11,086 nucleotides of DNA from an uncultured Gemella sp. (GCA_927911695.1 CAKMQO010000150.1:1-11086), one strand, 5' to 3'. Numbered from the stretch's first letter, positions 1 through 8,854 are shown. Notes: generated by a model not told the origin, from the sequence alone. Translations and numbers: made by a program.

Positions 1-7
1 TAGGAAA

Positions 8-35
8 TGAAAAATAGTATTTTTTGTGATATAAT
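8..35 (+). promoter_or_regulatory. Extended -10 promoter for the glycosyltransferase operon
   Basis: A consensus TATAAT lies at 30-35, preceded by TGA at 27-29, which makes an extended -10 (TGn-TATAAT). The -35 is weak: TGAAAA at 8-13 with a 16-base spacer. Transcription would start near 42, giving a leader of about 29 bases ahead of the gene at 71. Only the -10 is strong evidence, and an upstream gene could also read in from outside the window. Confidence 0.5.
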
Positions 36-70
36 TAAAAGATAAAACCTTAAAATATAGAGGATAAATT

Positions 71-1072
71 ATGGTTAAAACATTAGATAGAACCAAAGAC
101 ATCTTCTTAGATACGATGCTTTTGGGAAATGAAATATTAACGAAAAAAATAAAAACAACTAATAAAACAAAAATTACAGTAGTCTTAGCGGCATATAGAA
201 GTGTTGATAGACTAGAAAGTATTGTAAAAGACATTTTTTAATCAAAGTTTTCAAGAATTTGAAATAATAGTAGTTGATGATCTTTCTGATTCTGAGATAG
301 AAGAAGCGGTAGCCGTATTAGATAATAATAAAATTAACTACATAAAAAACAGCTAGGTTCTAATTCATCAGCAAAAAATTGTGCTTTGGATTTTGCTAAA
401 GGAGAATATGTAGTTTTTGTTGAAGAAAGTTCAAAATTAAAATCAAATTATTTGGAATTACTATTTAATGAAGTATCACAGAAAAATCTTGATATAACAA
501 TGTTAACTAGAAATGGTTATCCAAGCATACTAAATGAAACTATATCATCAGGACAAGATTATTTAATAGGAGAAATCAAGAGATTAAAAAGTGATTTGAA
601 TTATAATATCACTGCTTGCATGTTTAAAAGAAAATTTTTAGACATCTATAATTTAAGATTTCAAGAAGATATGTTAGCTTTAGAAAATTTATATTTCAAA
701 CTACGCGTCTTTGATGTTGCGGGTAAAGTAAGTCAAGTAGCAAAAGTTGGTTACAAAGATTTACAAGAAAGTAAATCTGTAAGAAACAATGCGATGATTG
801 AAGCTTCAACTAGAAGAATAATGATTGCATTTAATAAAATAGAAGAATTTAAACAAAATAAAAAATATGAGGATAGTTTAAATCTTCTTTGTGGATATCT
901 ACTTTTTGATGTATTAAGAATGCAGGAAAATATGTCCGAGGAAATAGAAATATTAGATCTAATAAAATCAAGAAAAAACTATTTTGATAGTGACACATTC
1001 ATTAATAAAACGATGATAGCAATGTCTCCGATAATGTTTGCAAATCATCTTAACAGAAAGGATAGGAGATAA
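71..1072 (+). CDS. Family 2 glycosyltransferase, two compensating frameshifts
   Basis: The start is ATG 71, with AGAGGA at 59-64 as its binding site. In the raw sequence the frame stops at 239. The protein continues in a second frame (240-353) and then the first frame again to the TAA at 1070-1072. Removing one T from the run 234-239 and adding one A to the run 344-349 restores 333 aa. The N-terminus is GT-A-like: ITVVLAAY at residues 35-42, EIIVVDD at about 64-70 and GSNSSAKN at 96-103 before AKGEYVVF. Where family members usually have the metal-binding D-x-D(D), this protein has FVEESS (116-121), so it may be atypical or inactive. ENLYF, near residue 200, matches the usual E-D-x-x-F position. 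No membrane segment is obvious, so it is probably cytosolic and makes or primes an envelope glycan with the membrane protein that follows. The donor sugar cannot be told. Confidence 0.75.
1064..1069 (+). promoter_or_regulatory. Ribosome binding site of the membrane protein
   Basis: AGGAGA lies inside the end of the glycosyltransferase gene, five bases before ATG 1075. The stop of the first gene (1070-1072) and this start are two bases apart, so the two genes are co-transcribed and probably translationally coupled. Confidence 0.7.
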
Positions 1073-1074
1073 TT

Positions 1075-3098
1075 ATGAGGCGAATATTACATAATGTGTT
1101 TTCATATGCGTTCATAGCCTTGTTTACAATAGCTTTAACCTGGGCATATGTTGCACCATTTGTGTATGAAAGAATATTAAATCCGTTGGCACTTCTGTTA
1201 GGTGTACCAGTGGTTTTCATATTGTTTATTTATGCAGTAAAAAAAGTATTAGCAACTGATGAAGTTGGATTAAAAAAATATAATAGAATTATAGTGTTAG
1301 TATATTTAGTATTTCAGGCGATTATTTTATCTATGGATACACTGAACTTTTCGGATGGTGCAGAAATAGAAAATGAAGCACACTACATGCTAAACTATGG
1401 AAAATTCTCTGGTGAAAGATATTTTTTTAGTTTATCCGAATAATATTACACCGACAATTATTCTATACTGGATATATCGTATCGCCGCCTTCCTACATAT
1501 ATCAGAAGTGTGGACATTACATATATTCTGTTTCTTAGTAACAACAGCGACAATATTTTTAACATATAAAACAGCTGGAAAATTACTAACAAAACAAAAG
1601 CAAACGATAATTTTAGGATTAATGATATTATACATTCCTTTCCAAATGTATAGTTTATTCTACTACTCTGATACATTAATGGTAATTATGGTTGCTCTAA
1701 TAATATATGTTCTTATACCATCAGATGGAAGTTTTATCTTTAGAACGAAGCATATTGTAGCAGTAGCTATTCTAGTTGCATTTGCATGGAACTTAAGAAG
1801 TAATATAATTATTATTTTACCAGCGTTAATAGTGTACTTACTATTTTTCAATGGTATAAAAAATTTAGTTTTATTGCTAGTGACCTTTGGAATTGCATTT
1901 GTATTCTTTGGAAAAGGATTCGATATGCTGTGGGCACATTATGGATTTTGGAAAGATGATGGCTATAAGTTTCCGATGCTGCATTGGGTAATGATGGGAA
2001 TGAGTATTCAAGGTGGAAGCTATAACTGGCAAGATTTCCAATTTACATATCTTAGTCAAAATAAAATGACAGATGACTTGGGCTTATTCTTTAATAGGTT
2101 AACTCATAGACCAATCTTCCTTAATTTACTTATGGTAGTTCTTAAAGTAAGAGGAAATTGGAGTGATGGTACTATTAACTATACGAATGGTACACGTGCA
2201 CTAAGAGATGGTGATGGTTTCTTGTGGCAACTTTTCTATGGAAGTAATAATAGTTTCTTCATATACCTTTCGCAAATGATGTATGTTGTGATTATTTTCG
2301 GGATGGTATATTACATCTATAAACGTAGAAAAGAATACATTACTTCTTGCTTCTTATTCCAAATTATTATCTTCGGGGTATTTATGTTCCACTTAATCTG
2401 GGAAGCTAAACCGAGATATGTTTATGCATGGATGCCGATAATCTTCATTCTAGGAGCTAAAGGTATAATACTATTTGCAGAAAGATATGAGACGACCATA
2501 TTTGATAAATACAAGAAAAAACTTTATATTGCTTTCGGGGTAGTATTTGCTCTTCAAGTTGGAAGTGATAGTTTCTTAAGACCATCTTATTCGATGAACT
2601 TAGATTATGATTCACGTGTAATTAACGGTATTAGTATTTATGCAACGGATAATTATTTAAGAGATGGAATAGTTAGGGTGAATAAAGATACAGAGGTAGA
2701 ACAAACATTTAAAGCTAATCGTAGTTTTAATTATGTTCGAGGATATATTTCTTCATATGATGAGAAAAATAATTCGAAGTATAAAGTAGAGATAATAGAT
2801 AAAAAGATATAAAGTTGTAAGAGAACATGAATTTATTTATCGTGAATTGTATTGGGAAGTACCATTACAAACATATACTCTTCGTTGGTATTTCGACGAT
2901 CTTCCAGCAGGAGACTATAGTGTGAAATTCTCTCAAGTAGAAAGTGATAATAATGGAAGTATAGTTATTTCTAGTGTACCAAATGAAATGATTGATATGT
3001 ATGAAGCTGGTAAATTATATATTAACGGTGCTGATCAAAATAAAAAAGATCTTTCATTACAAATAGGACATAGATACCAAAAACTTTGGTGGTATTAA
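1075..3098 (+). CDS. Large GT-C-like integral membrane glycosyltransferase, two frameshifts
   Basis: Three raw reading frames (1075-1443, 1397-2812, 2847-3098) join into one protein of about 673 aa. One T is removed from the seven-T run 1422-1428 (giving ERYFLVYPNN) and one A from the run 2801-2805 (giving IIDKRYKVVREHE). The first 90 residues hold about three membrane helices, and many more follow up to residue ~500. After the third helix comes an acidic extracytoplasmic loop, SDGAEIENEAHYMLNYGKFS (residues 93-112). Its D94 and E97/E99/E101 resemble the first-loop catalytic acids of PMT/ArnT-like GT-C enzymes. The last ~130 residues are soluble and look like an outer beta-rich domain (DDLPAGDYSVKFSQ). 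It probably transfers a lipid-linked sugar to an envelope polymer. The class is inferred from topology and this motif, and no named family is recognised. Confidence 0.7.
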
Positions 3099-3135
3099 TG
3101 AAATAGAGAAAATAATATCTTTAATTAAGATAAGA

Positions 3136-3161
3136 GGCTCATCTTCGGATGAGCCTTTTTT
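3136..3161 (+). terminator. Rho-independent terminator of the glycosyltransferase operon
   Basis: A perfect 8-bp stem, GGCTCATC (3136-3143) with GATGAGCC (3148-3155), is closed by a stable TTCG loop and followed by six T (3156-3161). It lies 38 bases after the stop at 3098. Confidence 0.93.
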
Positions 3162-3244
3162 CATATTTAAGAGTAAGGTGGATTTTAATTTAAGTTAAGC
3201 TATAGTATAAAGTTAACATAAAGTAGAGGGTATATAATATAAAT

Positions 3245-3300
3245 ATGAGAGTAACTCGGCAAAATCGATTTCTTAAAAATCACGTTTTTTAGATACTCTC
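3245..3300 (+). repeat. Small element with inverted ends, possible mini-ORF or small RNA
   Basis: This is the 307-bp gap between the terminator and yheA. GAGAGTA (3247-3253) is repeated in inverse orientation as TACTCTC (3294-3300) around about 40 bases that contain a small palindrome, AAATCGATTT (3262-3271). A TATAAT stands at 3233-3238, but no good -35 lies at the right distance. A 15-codon reading frame runs from ATG 3245 to TAG 3290-3292 (MRVTRQNRFLKNHVF). It could be a dispersed repeat, a non-coding RNA hairpin or chance. Nothing else is visible from 3162 to 3344. Confidence 0.3.
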
Positions 3301-3344
3301 TTTCTCCAAATGACATAGCATATTTCTAATTTGCAAACGATTTA

Positions 3345-3374
3345 TTGTCAAAGAAGGTAAAACTATGTTATAAT
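3345..3374 (+). promoter_or_regulatory. Sigma-A promoter of yheA
   Basis: TTGTCA (3345-3350) is followed by an 18-base spacer and TATAAT (3369-3374), with TGT just before it as an extended -10. The expected start is near 3381, leaving a short leader before the AAGGAG ribosome binding site at 3391-3396. Confidence 0.8.
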
Positions 3375-3405
3375 TAGAATACAACATAAAAAGGAGCAAA
3401 TAATT

Positions 3406-3759
3406 ATGGTAAATATTTATGATAAAGCAAATGAATTTGAAAGAGCATTAAGAGAATCTGATGAGTATAAAGCATCATTAGCAGCATCAGAAGAATTATA
3501 TGCAGATGAAGAAGCTAACGCTTTATATACAGAATTCGTATCAAAACAAAAAGAATTAATGGAATCTGCTCAAGCAGGAAATGAACCTACAGAAGAAGAA
3601 TTATCAGTATTTGAAGAAATTCAACAAAAATTATTAGGAAATGCTAAATTCTTAGAGTTTGTACAAACTCAACAAAAACTACAATTTTTAATTGAAGATT
3701 TAAATAAAGTAATGTACAAACCTTTAGATGAACTTTTCGAAAAATACGGAAATAAATAA
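3406..3759 (+). CDS. yheA: YheA-like protein (YlbF/YmcA superfamily, UPF0342 group)
   Basis: This is an intact 117-aa, strongly acidic, all-helical protein. The start is ATG 3406 with AAGGAG at 3391-3396, nine bases upstream. The opening VNIYDKANEFERALRESDEY, a central EPTEEEL segment and the ending LNKVMYKPLDELFEKYG match the layout of Bacillus subtilis YheA (about 117 aa), as I remember it. Family members are small cytosolic proteins. The related YlbF and YmcA act in a complex that affects RNA processing, but YheA itself has no settled function, so none should be assigned here. The gene has its own promoter and terminator and is a single-gene unit. No frameshift is present. Confidence 0.88.
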   Translation: MVNIYDKANEFERALRESDEYKASLAASEELYADEEANALYTEFVSKQKELMESAQAGNEPTEEELSVFEEIQQKLLGNAKFLEFVQTQQKLQFLIEDLNKVMYKPLDELFEKYGNK

Positions 3760-3771
3760 TAGAAATACAAT

Positions 3772-3808
3772 AAATCCAGGTGTTAGAATGATTCTAACAC
3801 CTGGATTT
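3772..3808. terminator. Bidirectional terminator between yheA and yitJ
   Basis: A long perfect inverted repeat pairs AAATCCAGGTGTTAGA (3772-3787) with TCTAACACCTGGATTT (3793-3808) around a five-base loop. T-rich sequence flanks it on both strands. It lies 12 bases after the yheA stop and 18 bases beyond the yitJ stop, between convergent genes, so it should end both transcripts. Confidence 0.9.
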
Positions 3809-3826
3809 TATATATACATTTAACTT

Positions 3827-5667
3827 TTATTTATCTTTGTTTTCTTCAACATAATCTATTAATTCTAATGTAAGATCATATCTAAAGAAAGGTGTTATTA
3901 GATAAATTCCTTTGAAGTGTTTCAAAGCAACATCTAGTAGTTTTTTACTTTCTTCTAAAGCAATTTTTTGACAAAGTTCTTTGTCATCTTTTACTTCTTC
4001 TAATTTAGCTAAGAATTCTTCTGATAACTTGATACCAGGGACCTCATTGTGTAAGAATACAGCGTTGTTGTAGCTAGTAATTGGCATTATACCAACGAAG
4101 AATGGAGTATCTGGATAATCAGCAGCAAATTCTGCTAATTGCTCAATTTTTTCAGCTTCAAAGACAGGTTGTGTAATAAAGTAATCAGTACCTGCTTTAA
4201 TTTTCTTCTCAACTAAACGTTTTGTTTTACTTAAGTCACGAACATTTGGATTATATGCTGCAGCAACTGTGAAGTTTGTAGTTTTTTTCAGAGAAGCCCC
4301 GTTATATCCAAGTCCTTCGTTAAGTTGTTTAATGAAAGGAATTAACTTAAGACTAGTCATATCATATACACTAGTCGCTCCAGGGAAGTCACCAAGTTTA
4401 CTTGGATCCCCAGTAAGAGCAAGGACATTATTAATTCCAAGAAGATCGAATCCCATTAATCGAGATTGTAACCCGATAAGGTTGTGATCACGACATGTTA
4501 AATGCAGAAGTGTAGGGGTAGAAATGTGCTCTTTAAGTAATGTAGCAGCAGCTAAATTACAAATTCGAGTACTAGCTAAAGAATTATCAGCTAAAGTTAT
4601 AGCTTCGATATTCTTTTTATCTATAGCTTTAGCACCTTCGATAAATTTATCTACATTTAAATGTTTTGGTGGATCTAGTTCAGCGATTATTGTTACTTGT
4701 TTTTTCACTTTATCAACAATTGTTGGTTTGTTATTTGCTACTCTAACAAGTTCTTCCTCAGCTGGTAAAGGTGTGATTATTTTTCTTCTGACAGGTTTTA
4801 AATTTTTTATTCCTTTTTTAATAGCACGAATATGCTCAGGAGTAGTTCCACAGCAACCACCGATTAATCTTACCCCTTCTTCAACTAGTAACTTAGCACT
4901 TTGTTCAAAGTATGCTGAGTTTTTTCTAAAACGATATTCATTACCATTAATAGTTTGTGTTAACTGTAATAAGCTGGCATTTGGATAAGCTGATAGATAG
5001 CTTTGTGCAAATAATGGAACTTGTTTTAAACTTTTTATCATATGATAAGGACCTAAATGACAGTTTAATCCAACTATATCAGCACCTAAATTAACAAGTG
5101 CGCTTAAAGCATCAGTAACTTTTTCTCCGTTTTGAGTTATACCTGCTTCTAATAATGAAATATTAGTAATAATAGGTAAGTCAGTTAATTTTCTTGTTTC
5201 AGTTAAAACAGCACGAATTTCTTCTTGATCATAGTAAGTTTCAAAAAGTAATGCATCAATTTTATTCGTTGATAATAATACTTTTACTTGATCAAGTGTT
5301 TCGTTAACGATTGTTTCTAATGATAGTTCACATTCACGAAGACCTCGAATAGCTCCAATAGTACCGAAAACAAAAGTATCTTCTCCAGCAGCTTTACGAG
5401 CTATTTCAGCAGCGCGAATATTTATTTCTTCAAACTTATCTTCATAACCATAAGTTTTTAGCTGACATTTCTTTGCAGCATAAGTATTTGTTTGAATTAT
5501 ATCTGCTCCAGCTTCGATATAAGCCTTATGAATTTTCTCTACAGAATCTGGATTAGAGATATTATTATATTCATGACAACTTTCCAATCCATTACTATAG
5601 AGAGCTGTACCCATAGCTCCATCAGCTACGAGACATTTTTTTCTAATCTCTCTAGTAAGTTTCTCAT
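3827..5667 (-). CDS. yitJ: Bifunctional homocysteine S-methyltransferase / methylenetetrahydrofolate reductase
   Basis: The true start is ATG 5667-5665, with AGGAGG at 5678-5673. In the raw sequence the frame stops after 13 codons because the run at 5636-5642 has seven bases instead of eight. Restoring one gives MRNLLERLEKKCLVADGAMGT and a 613-aa protein, close to the ~612 aa of Bacillus YitJ. Residues 1 to about 295 are the homocysteine methyltransferase barrel, with zinc ligands C203 (GLNCHLGP) and C272-C273 (IGGCCGTTPEH). Residues from about 320 to the end are the methylenetetrahydrofolate reductase barrel (AELDPPK, TCRDHN, LALTGDPSKLGDFPGA, YFITQPVFEAE), which is flavin-dependent in known relatives. 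The reductase half would supply 5-methyl-tetrahydrofolate to MetE. The methyltransferase half can move a methyl group to homocysteine, with the donor not shown here. It is second in the metE operon. Confidence 0.92.
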
Positions 5668-5672
5668 ATGAA

Positions 5673-5678
5673 CCTCCT
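5673..5678 (-). promoter_or_regulatory. Ribosome binding site of yitJ overlapping the metE stop
   Basis: AGGAGG (5678-5673 on the minus strand) shares bases with the metE stop TAG (5679-5677) and lies five bases before the yitJ ATG. It fixes the yitJ start upstream of the longest uninterrupted frame and suggests that translation of the two genes is coupled. Confidence 0.85.
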
Positions 5679-7916
5679 ATTTAGCGGCAAGTTCACTTCT
5701 GATTTCTTTAGTAACCTCAACTAAAACTTCTAATGCTTCGATTGTTTCTTTTTCAGCACGTGTTTTTAATCCACAGTCAGGGTTAATCCAGAATTGTTCT
5801 GTAGATAGTTTTTGAAGTGGACGTAAGATGTTTGTACGTACTTCTTCTTTAGTAGGAACACGTGGAGAGTGGATGTCGTAAACTCCTAATCCAATACCTA
5901 AGGATAGATTGCAGTTTCGAATGCAGAGATTAATTCTCCGTGGCTTCTACTAGTTTCGATAGAAATAACGTCAGCATCTAATGCGCGGATAGAATCGATA
6001 ATTTCATCGAAGTTAGAATAACACATATGAGTGTGAATTTGTGTATCATCTTGAACTGATGAAGTAGCTAGACGGAATGAGAATACTGCTTCTTCAAGAT
6101 ATTTTTCTTTTTTGTTATCTCTTAGAGGTAATCCTTCACGGATAGCTGGTTCGTCAACTTGGATGATTGTAATTCCAGCTTTTTCTAAAAGTTCAATTTC
6201 ATTTTTAAGAGCGATAGCTATTTGGTTGAAGATTTCTGCTTTAGAAATATCAGTTCTTTCAAATGACCAGTTTAGAATTGTAACTGGTCCAGTTAACATA
6301 CCTTTAACAGGACGGTTAGTTAAGCTTTGAGCATAAGCAGTTTCTTTAACTGTAACAGCTTCAACGTGTTTTACATCTCCGTAAATGATTGGTGGTTTAA
6401 CCCCACGAGAACCGTATGATTGAACCCAACCGAATTTAGTAGATGCAAATCCAGCGAAACGTTGACCGAAGAACTCAACCATGTCTGTACGTTCGAATTC
6501 ACCGTGAACTAGTACATCGATATCAAGATCTTCTTGGATTTTAATCCAACGAGCGATTTCTTCTTCAATGAATTTTTCATATGCTTCATTAGATAATTCA
6601 CCTTTTTTTCCATAGAGCACGTTGTAGACGTACTTGTTTAGATTGAGGGAACGATCCGATTGTAGTAGTTGGTAATAATGGTAAGTTGTATTTTTTGTTT
6701 TGAACTTCACGACGAACTTTGTAATCAGATGGACGAGTTGAACGAACATTTTCACTTGATTCTAATTCAAGGTTTCTGAAATCAGCATTTTGTAATTTGT
6801 TGAAGTCTTCAACGTGTTTTTGGTATGCTGCATCTTCTTTACCATCTAATTTGTTAGCTAGTAAGTTAAGCTCTACTAATTTTTGATCAGCAAATGCTAA
6901 ACCGTTTAATAATGTTTCTTCTAGTTCAGTCTCATTTTTAGTTGTTACTGGTACATGTAGTAATGAACATGAAGGTTGAATTACTAATTCAGCAACGTTA
7001 GATTTAATTTCTTCTAATAATGCAGAACTATCTTCGAAATCATTGCTCCATACGTTACGTCCATCAACAACTCCAGCAAATACTTCTTTATTTTTGAATA
7101 AACCAGCTTTTACATTAGCTAAGTTTTCTTCTCTACCGTGAACGAAGTCTAAACCGAAAGCTACTGGTAAATCAGCAAGTTTTTCAGCTTCTACTAAAGC
7201 TTCAAAGTAAGTTTGGAAGATGAATTTAGCATCTACTTCGTTATTGAAGTGGTTGTATACTTTGTGAGCTAATTCTACGTAGTTTCTACCTTCATCAGTA
7301 ACAAAGATTGGCTCATCTACTTGGATGTATGAAGCACCAGCTTCAGCTAGTTCTTTAAATACTTGAGTATATAATGGTAATAATTTATCTACAGCTTTTT
7401 CAAATTCTCCTTCAGCTAGACCATTAGATAAAGCAACATATGTAATTGGTCCAGTGATTACTGGTTTAGCTTTATCTCCTACGATTTCTTTTGCTTCTTT
7501 ATATAAGTCTAATAGGCGAGTATTGTTTAATTTAGGGTTAACATTTTCCCATTCTGGTACGATATAGTGGTAGTTAGTGTTAAACCATTTTTTAAGTGCA
7601 GATGCAACGTTATCTTTGTTACCACGAGCGATATCGAAGAATAAGTCTACATCAACTTCTCTTCCTTCAAAACGTTGTGGAATAACGTTGAATTGAACTG
7701 ATAAATCTAAAATGTGATCATAAAGTGAGAAATCACCAACTGGGATAAAATCTAATCCAGCATTTAATTGTTTCTCGATATAAAGACGACGAAGTTTTCC
7801 TGCTTCTTCAAATAACTCGTTTTGACGAACTGTACGAGCCCAGTATCCTTCAATTAATTTTTCCATTCTCTTTTTTCCCCTAAACGTGGGTATCCTAAAC
7901 TTGAAATTTTTGTCAT
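5677..7916 (-). CDS. metE: Cobalamin-independent methionine synthase, three frameshifts
   Basis: MetE moves the methyl group of 5-methyl-tetrahydropteroyl-polyglutamate to homocysteine, making methionine. The start is ATG 7916-7914 ([17 protein letters not shown]), with AGGAGG at 7931-7926. Three single-base errors break the raw frame: a base missing in the five-T run 7858-7862, an extra base in the seven-T run 6603-6609, and a base missing near 5899-5901. Restored, the protein is 746 aa and ends NPDCGLKTR...ELAAK. The zinc ligands are in place at H630 and C632 (THMC) and C715 (PDCG), each eleven below the Escherichia coli numbers as I recall them. [17 protein letters not shown] and [14 protein letters not shown] are also present. 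An in-frame alternative start at MEKLIEGYW would lose the conserved N-terminus and is rejected. It is the first gene of the T-box-controlled operon. Confidence 0.95.
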
Positions 7917-7961
7917 TATTTCTTTCCTCCTGAAATTTTCTCTTTTTTGTATATTGAATTA

Positions 7962-8011
7962 TAAAAATAAAAACGCCCTTAAACAATATTAAAAATATTG
8001 TCTAAGGACGT
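7962..8011 (-). terminator. Conditional terminator of the second T-box
   Basis: An 18-bp stem (8011-7994 with 7990-7973, some G-U pairs) with a three-base loop is followed on the minus strand by TTTTTATTTTT. The 5' arm contains CGTCCTT, which can instead pair with AAGG in the T-box as antiterminator. Confidence 0.88.
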
Positions 8012-8275
8012 GCGTTTCATACGTGGTACCACCTTATTTTATGGAAAATCTAAAATTGTGAATTGAATTTTTTAGTTTTCCACCTCATTAAAATTTTAAC
8101 GCTATTTTCTGCGTAATTATCTAACTTCCGCTCGATAATTAAAACTCAAAGACCATCTTCAAAAAAACTCATTAATCTCTTTTCAGCTACCGAGACTCTC
8201 TGGTGTAAATCCTTTTTTCTACTCATCTTATCAATGTTATTATGTATTAACTTGTAAAAATATTTTTTTATTCAG
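7962..8275 (-). promoter_or_regulatory. Second (promoter-distal) Met T-box leader of metE
   Basis: Reading the minus strand: a basal stem pairs TTGATAA with TTATCGA. The specifier loop has AGTA on one side and GAAGATGG on the other, with ATG at 8156-8154 as specifier. The AGAGAG motif and the apical loop GGTAGCTGAAAA on a TCTC/GAGA stem follow. The T-box is AAGGTGGTACCACG (within 8039-8021). Its TGGT bulge would match the A-CCA end of tRNA-Met. Then comes the terminator. Uncharged tRNA-Met should favour the antiterminator and let metE be transcribed. The exact 5' boundary is approximate. Confidence 0.88.
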
Positions 8276-8288
8276 TCTTAAATACGAC

Positions 8289-8332
8289 AAAAGGGTAGTA
8301 ACACAAGGGACGAAATGACCGTGTTACCACCC
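8289..8332 (-). terminator. Conditional terminator of the first T-box
   Basis: GGGTGGTAACACGG pairs with TTGTGTTACTACCC (8332-8293), with G-U pairs, and is followed by only TTTT before G. The short U tract suggests a leakier stop than the second terminator. The 5' arm is the T-box itself, so termination and antitermination exclude each other. Confidence 0.8.
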
Positions 8333-8530
8333 AATTTTATAATCTTAAAATAAATTTTAATCTTACCTCAATGATTATTAACGGTTATCAACCGGAACTA
8401 ACTTATATATACTCATTAGTTCAGCTCTGTGACCATTTACAATACACTCAAATCCTTTTTTTCACCAACCAAAAGGTCTCTAATAATTAAGCAATATTGC
8501 TCTTCACTTCTTCGCTTTTTAAAACTGTTA
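8289..8530 (-). promoter_or_regulatory. First (promoter-proximal) Met T-box leader of metE
   Basis: On the minus strand a helix GCAATA/TATTGT flanks a loop reading AAATGG, with GTGA/TCAC below it. The ATG specifier is 8436-8434. The distal part is AGAGA-CCTTTT-GGTTGGTG-AAAAGG, the usual AG-bulge and apical loop pattern. The T-box is AATTGGGTGGTAACACGG (within 8337-8319), again with a TGGT bulge fitting tRNA-Met. It sits about 70 bases ahead of the second leader, with no promoter seen between them, so both act in series on one transcript. A later AATG (near 8414) was considered as specifier but lies in a stem. Confidence 0.85.
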
Positions 8531-8535
8531 AAGAA

Positions 8536-8564
8536 ATATTAACATAAGATATTTTCTTTGTCAA
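8536..8564 (-). promoter_or_regulatory. metE: Sigma-A promoter of the metE operon
   Basis: On the minus strand a perfect TTGACA (8564-8559) is followed by a 17-base spacer and TAATAT (8541-8536), with TGT just before it as an extended -10. The start would be near 8529, just before the first T-box. Confidence 0.85.
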
Positions 8565-8691
8565 CACTTTTTAGTAAAAAAATTAAAAACTTTTTTCGAA
8601 ATTGTCAGAAATCTAATTTAAACCATATATATTAGTATATTTTTAAAATAATTATTTTATAATATCTATTTAAGAAATATTTAAGATGTAG
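8565..8691. other. AT-rich intergenic stretch, nothing recognised
   Basis: This lies between the divergent metE promoter and the kinase remnant. It is made of A/T runs with no ribosome binding site followed by an open frame, and no hairpin with a T tract. It may contain further decayed sequence of the kinase gene, but I could not align any of it. Confidence 0.4.
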
Positions 8692-8811
8692 CTAATAGTA
8701 TTTGAGTTAGCTAAAGTGAAATAATTTGCTATGCAGCTCAATGGAGATATTATAGTAGAGAGTGAATATGGGAAAGGGAGTACATTTACTTTGAAAATTT
8801 TGACAAAATAA
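8692..8811 (+). pseudogene. Remnant of a sensor histidine kinase C-terminus
   Basis: The frame ending at TAA 8809-8811 reads NGDIIVESEYGKGSTFTLKILTK. This is the G2-box end of the HATPase domain of sensor kinases (usual form G-G-x-I-x-V-x-S-x-x-G-x-G-T/S-x-F). Upstream in the same frame, FELAKVK-stop-FAMQLNGD resembles the preceding GIGLAIVK-x-F stretch, but with substitutions and a stop (8722-8724). The rest of the kinase is missing and another stop lies at 8689-8691. Unlike the homopolymer breaks elsewhere, this looks like true decay or a deletion relic. The promoter of the next gene begins inside its last codons. Confidence 0.7.
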
Positions 8812-8828
8812 ACTATTCAATGTATAAT
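8800..8828 (+). promoter_or_regulatory. Consensus sigma-A promoter of the CstR-like gene
   Basis: This is a perfect promoter: TTGACA (8800-8805), 17-base spacer, TATAAT (8823-8828). The -35 is embedded in the kinase remnant. The transcript should start near 8835 and use TGAGGA (8843-8848) as its ribosome binding site. No ACCC/GGGT palindrome is seen here, so self-repression is not evident. Confidence 0.9.
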
Positions 8829-8854
8829 GAAAAAAAATATACTGAGGAAAACAT

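Noticed and set aside
3226..3236. GGGTATAT before yheA as a second CstR operator
   Set aside because: Only one half-site is present, and there is no ATATACCC partner at the right distance.
4269..4988. Two plus-strand open frames inside yitJ (4269-4487 and 4524-4988)
   Set aside because: They lie opposite conserved catalytic sequence, have no ribosome binding site and encode no recognisable protein.
7917..7986. metE start at 7986 with an extra N-terminal extension
   Set aside because: The extension is in the wrong frame, reads into the T-box terminator and has no ribosome binding site. ATG 7916 has AGGAGG and the conserved MetE N-terminus.
8410..8420. CTAATGAG as the specifier of the first T-box
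   Set aside because: It pairs as a stem with TTATTAG upstream. The ATG in AAATGG lies in the loop at the place that matches the second leader.
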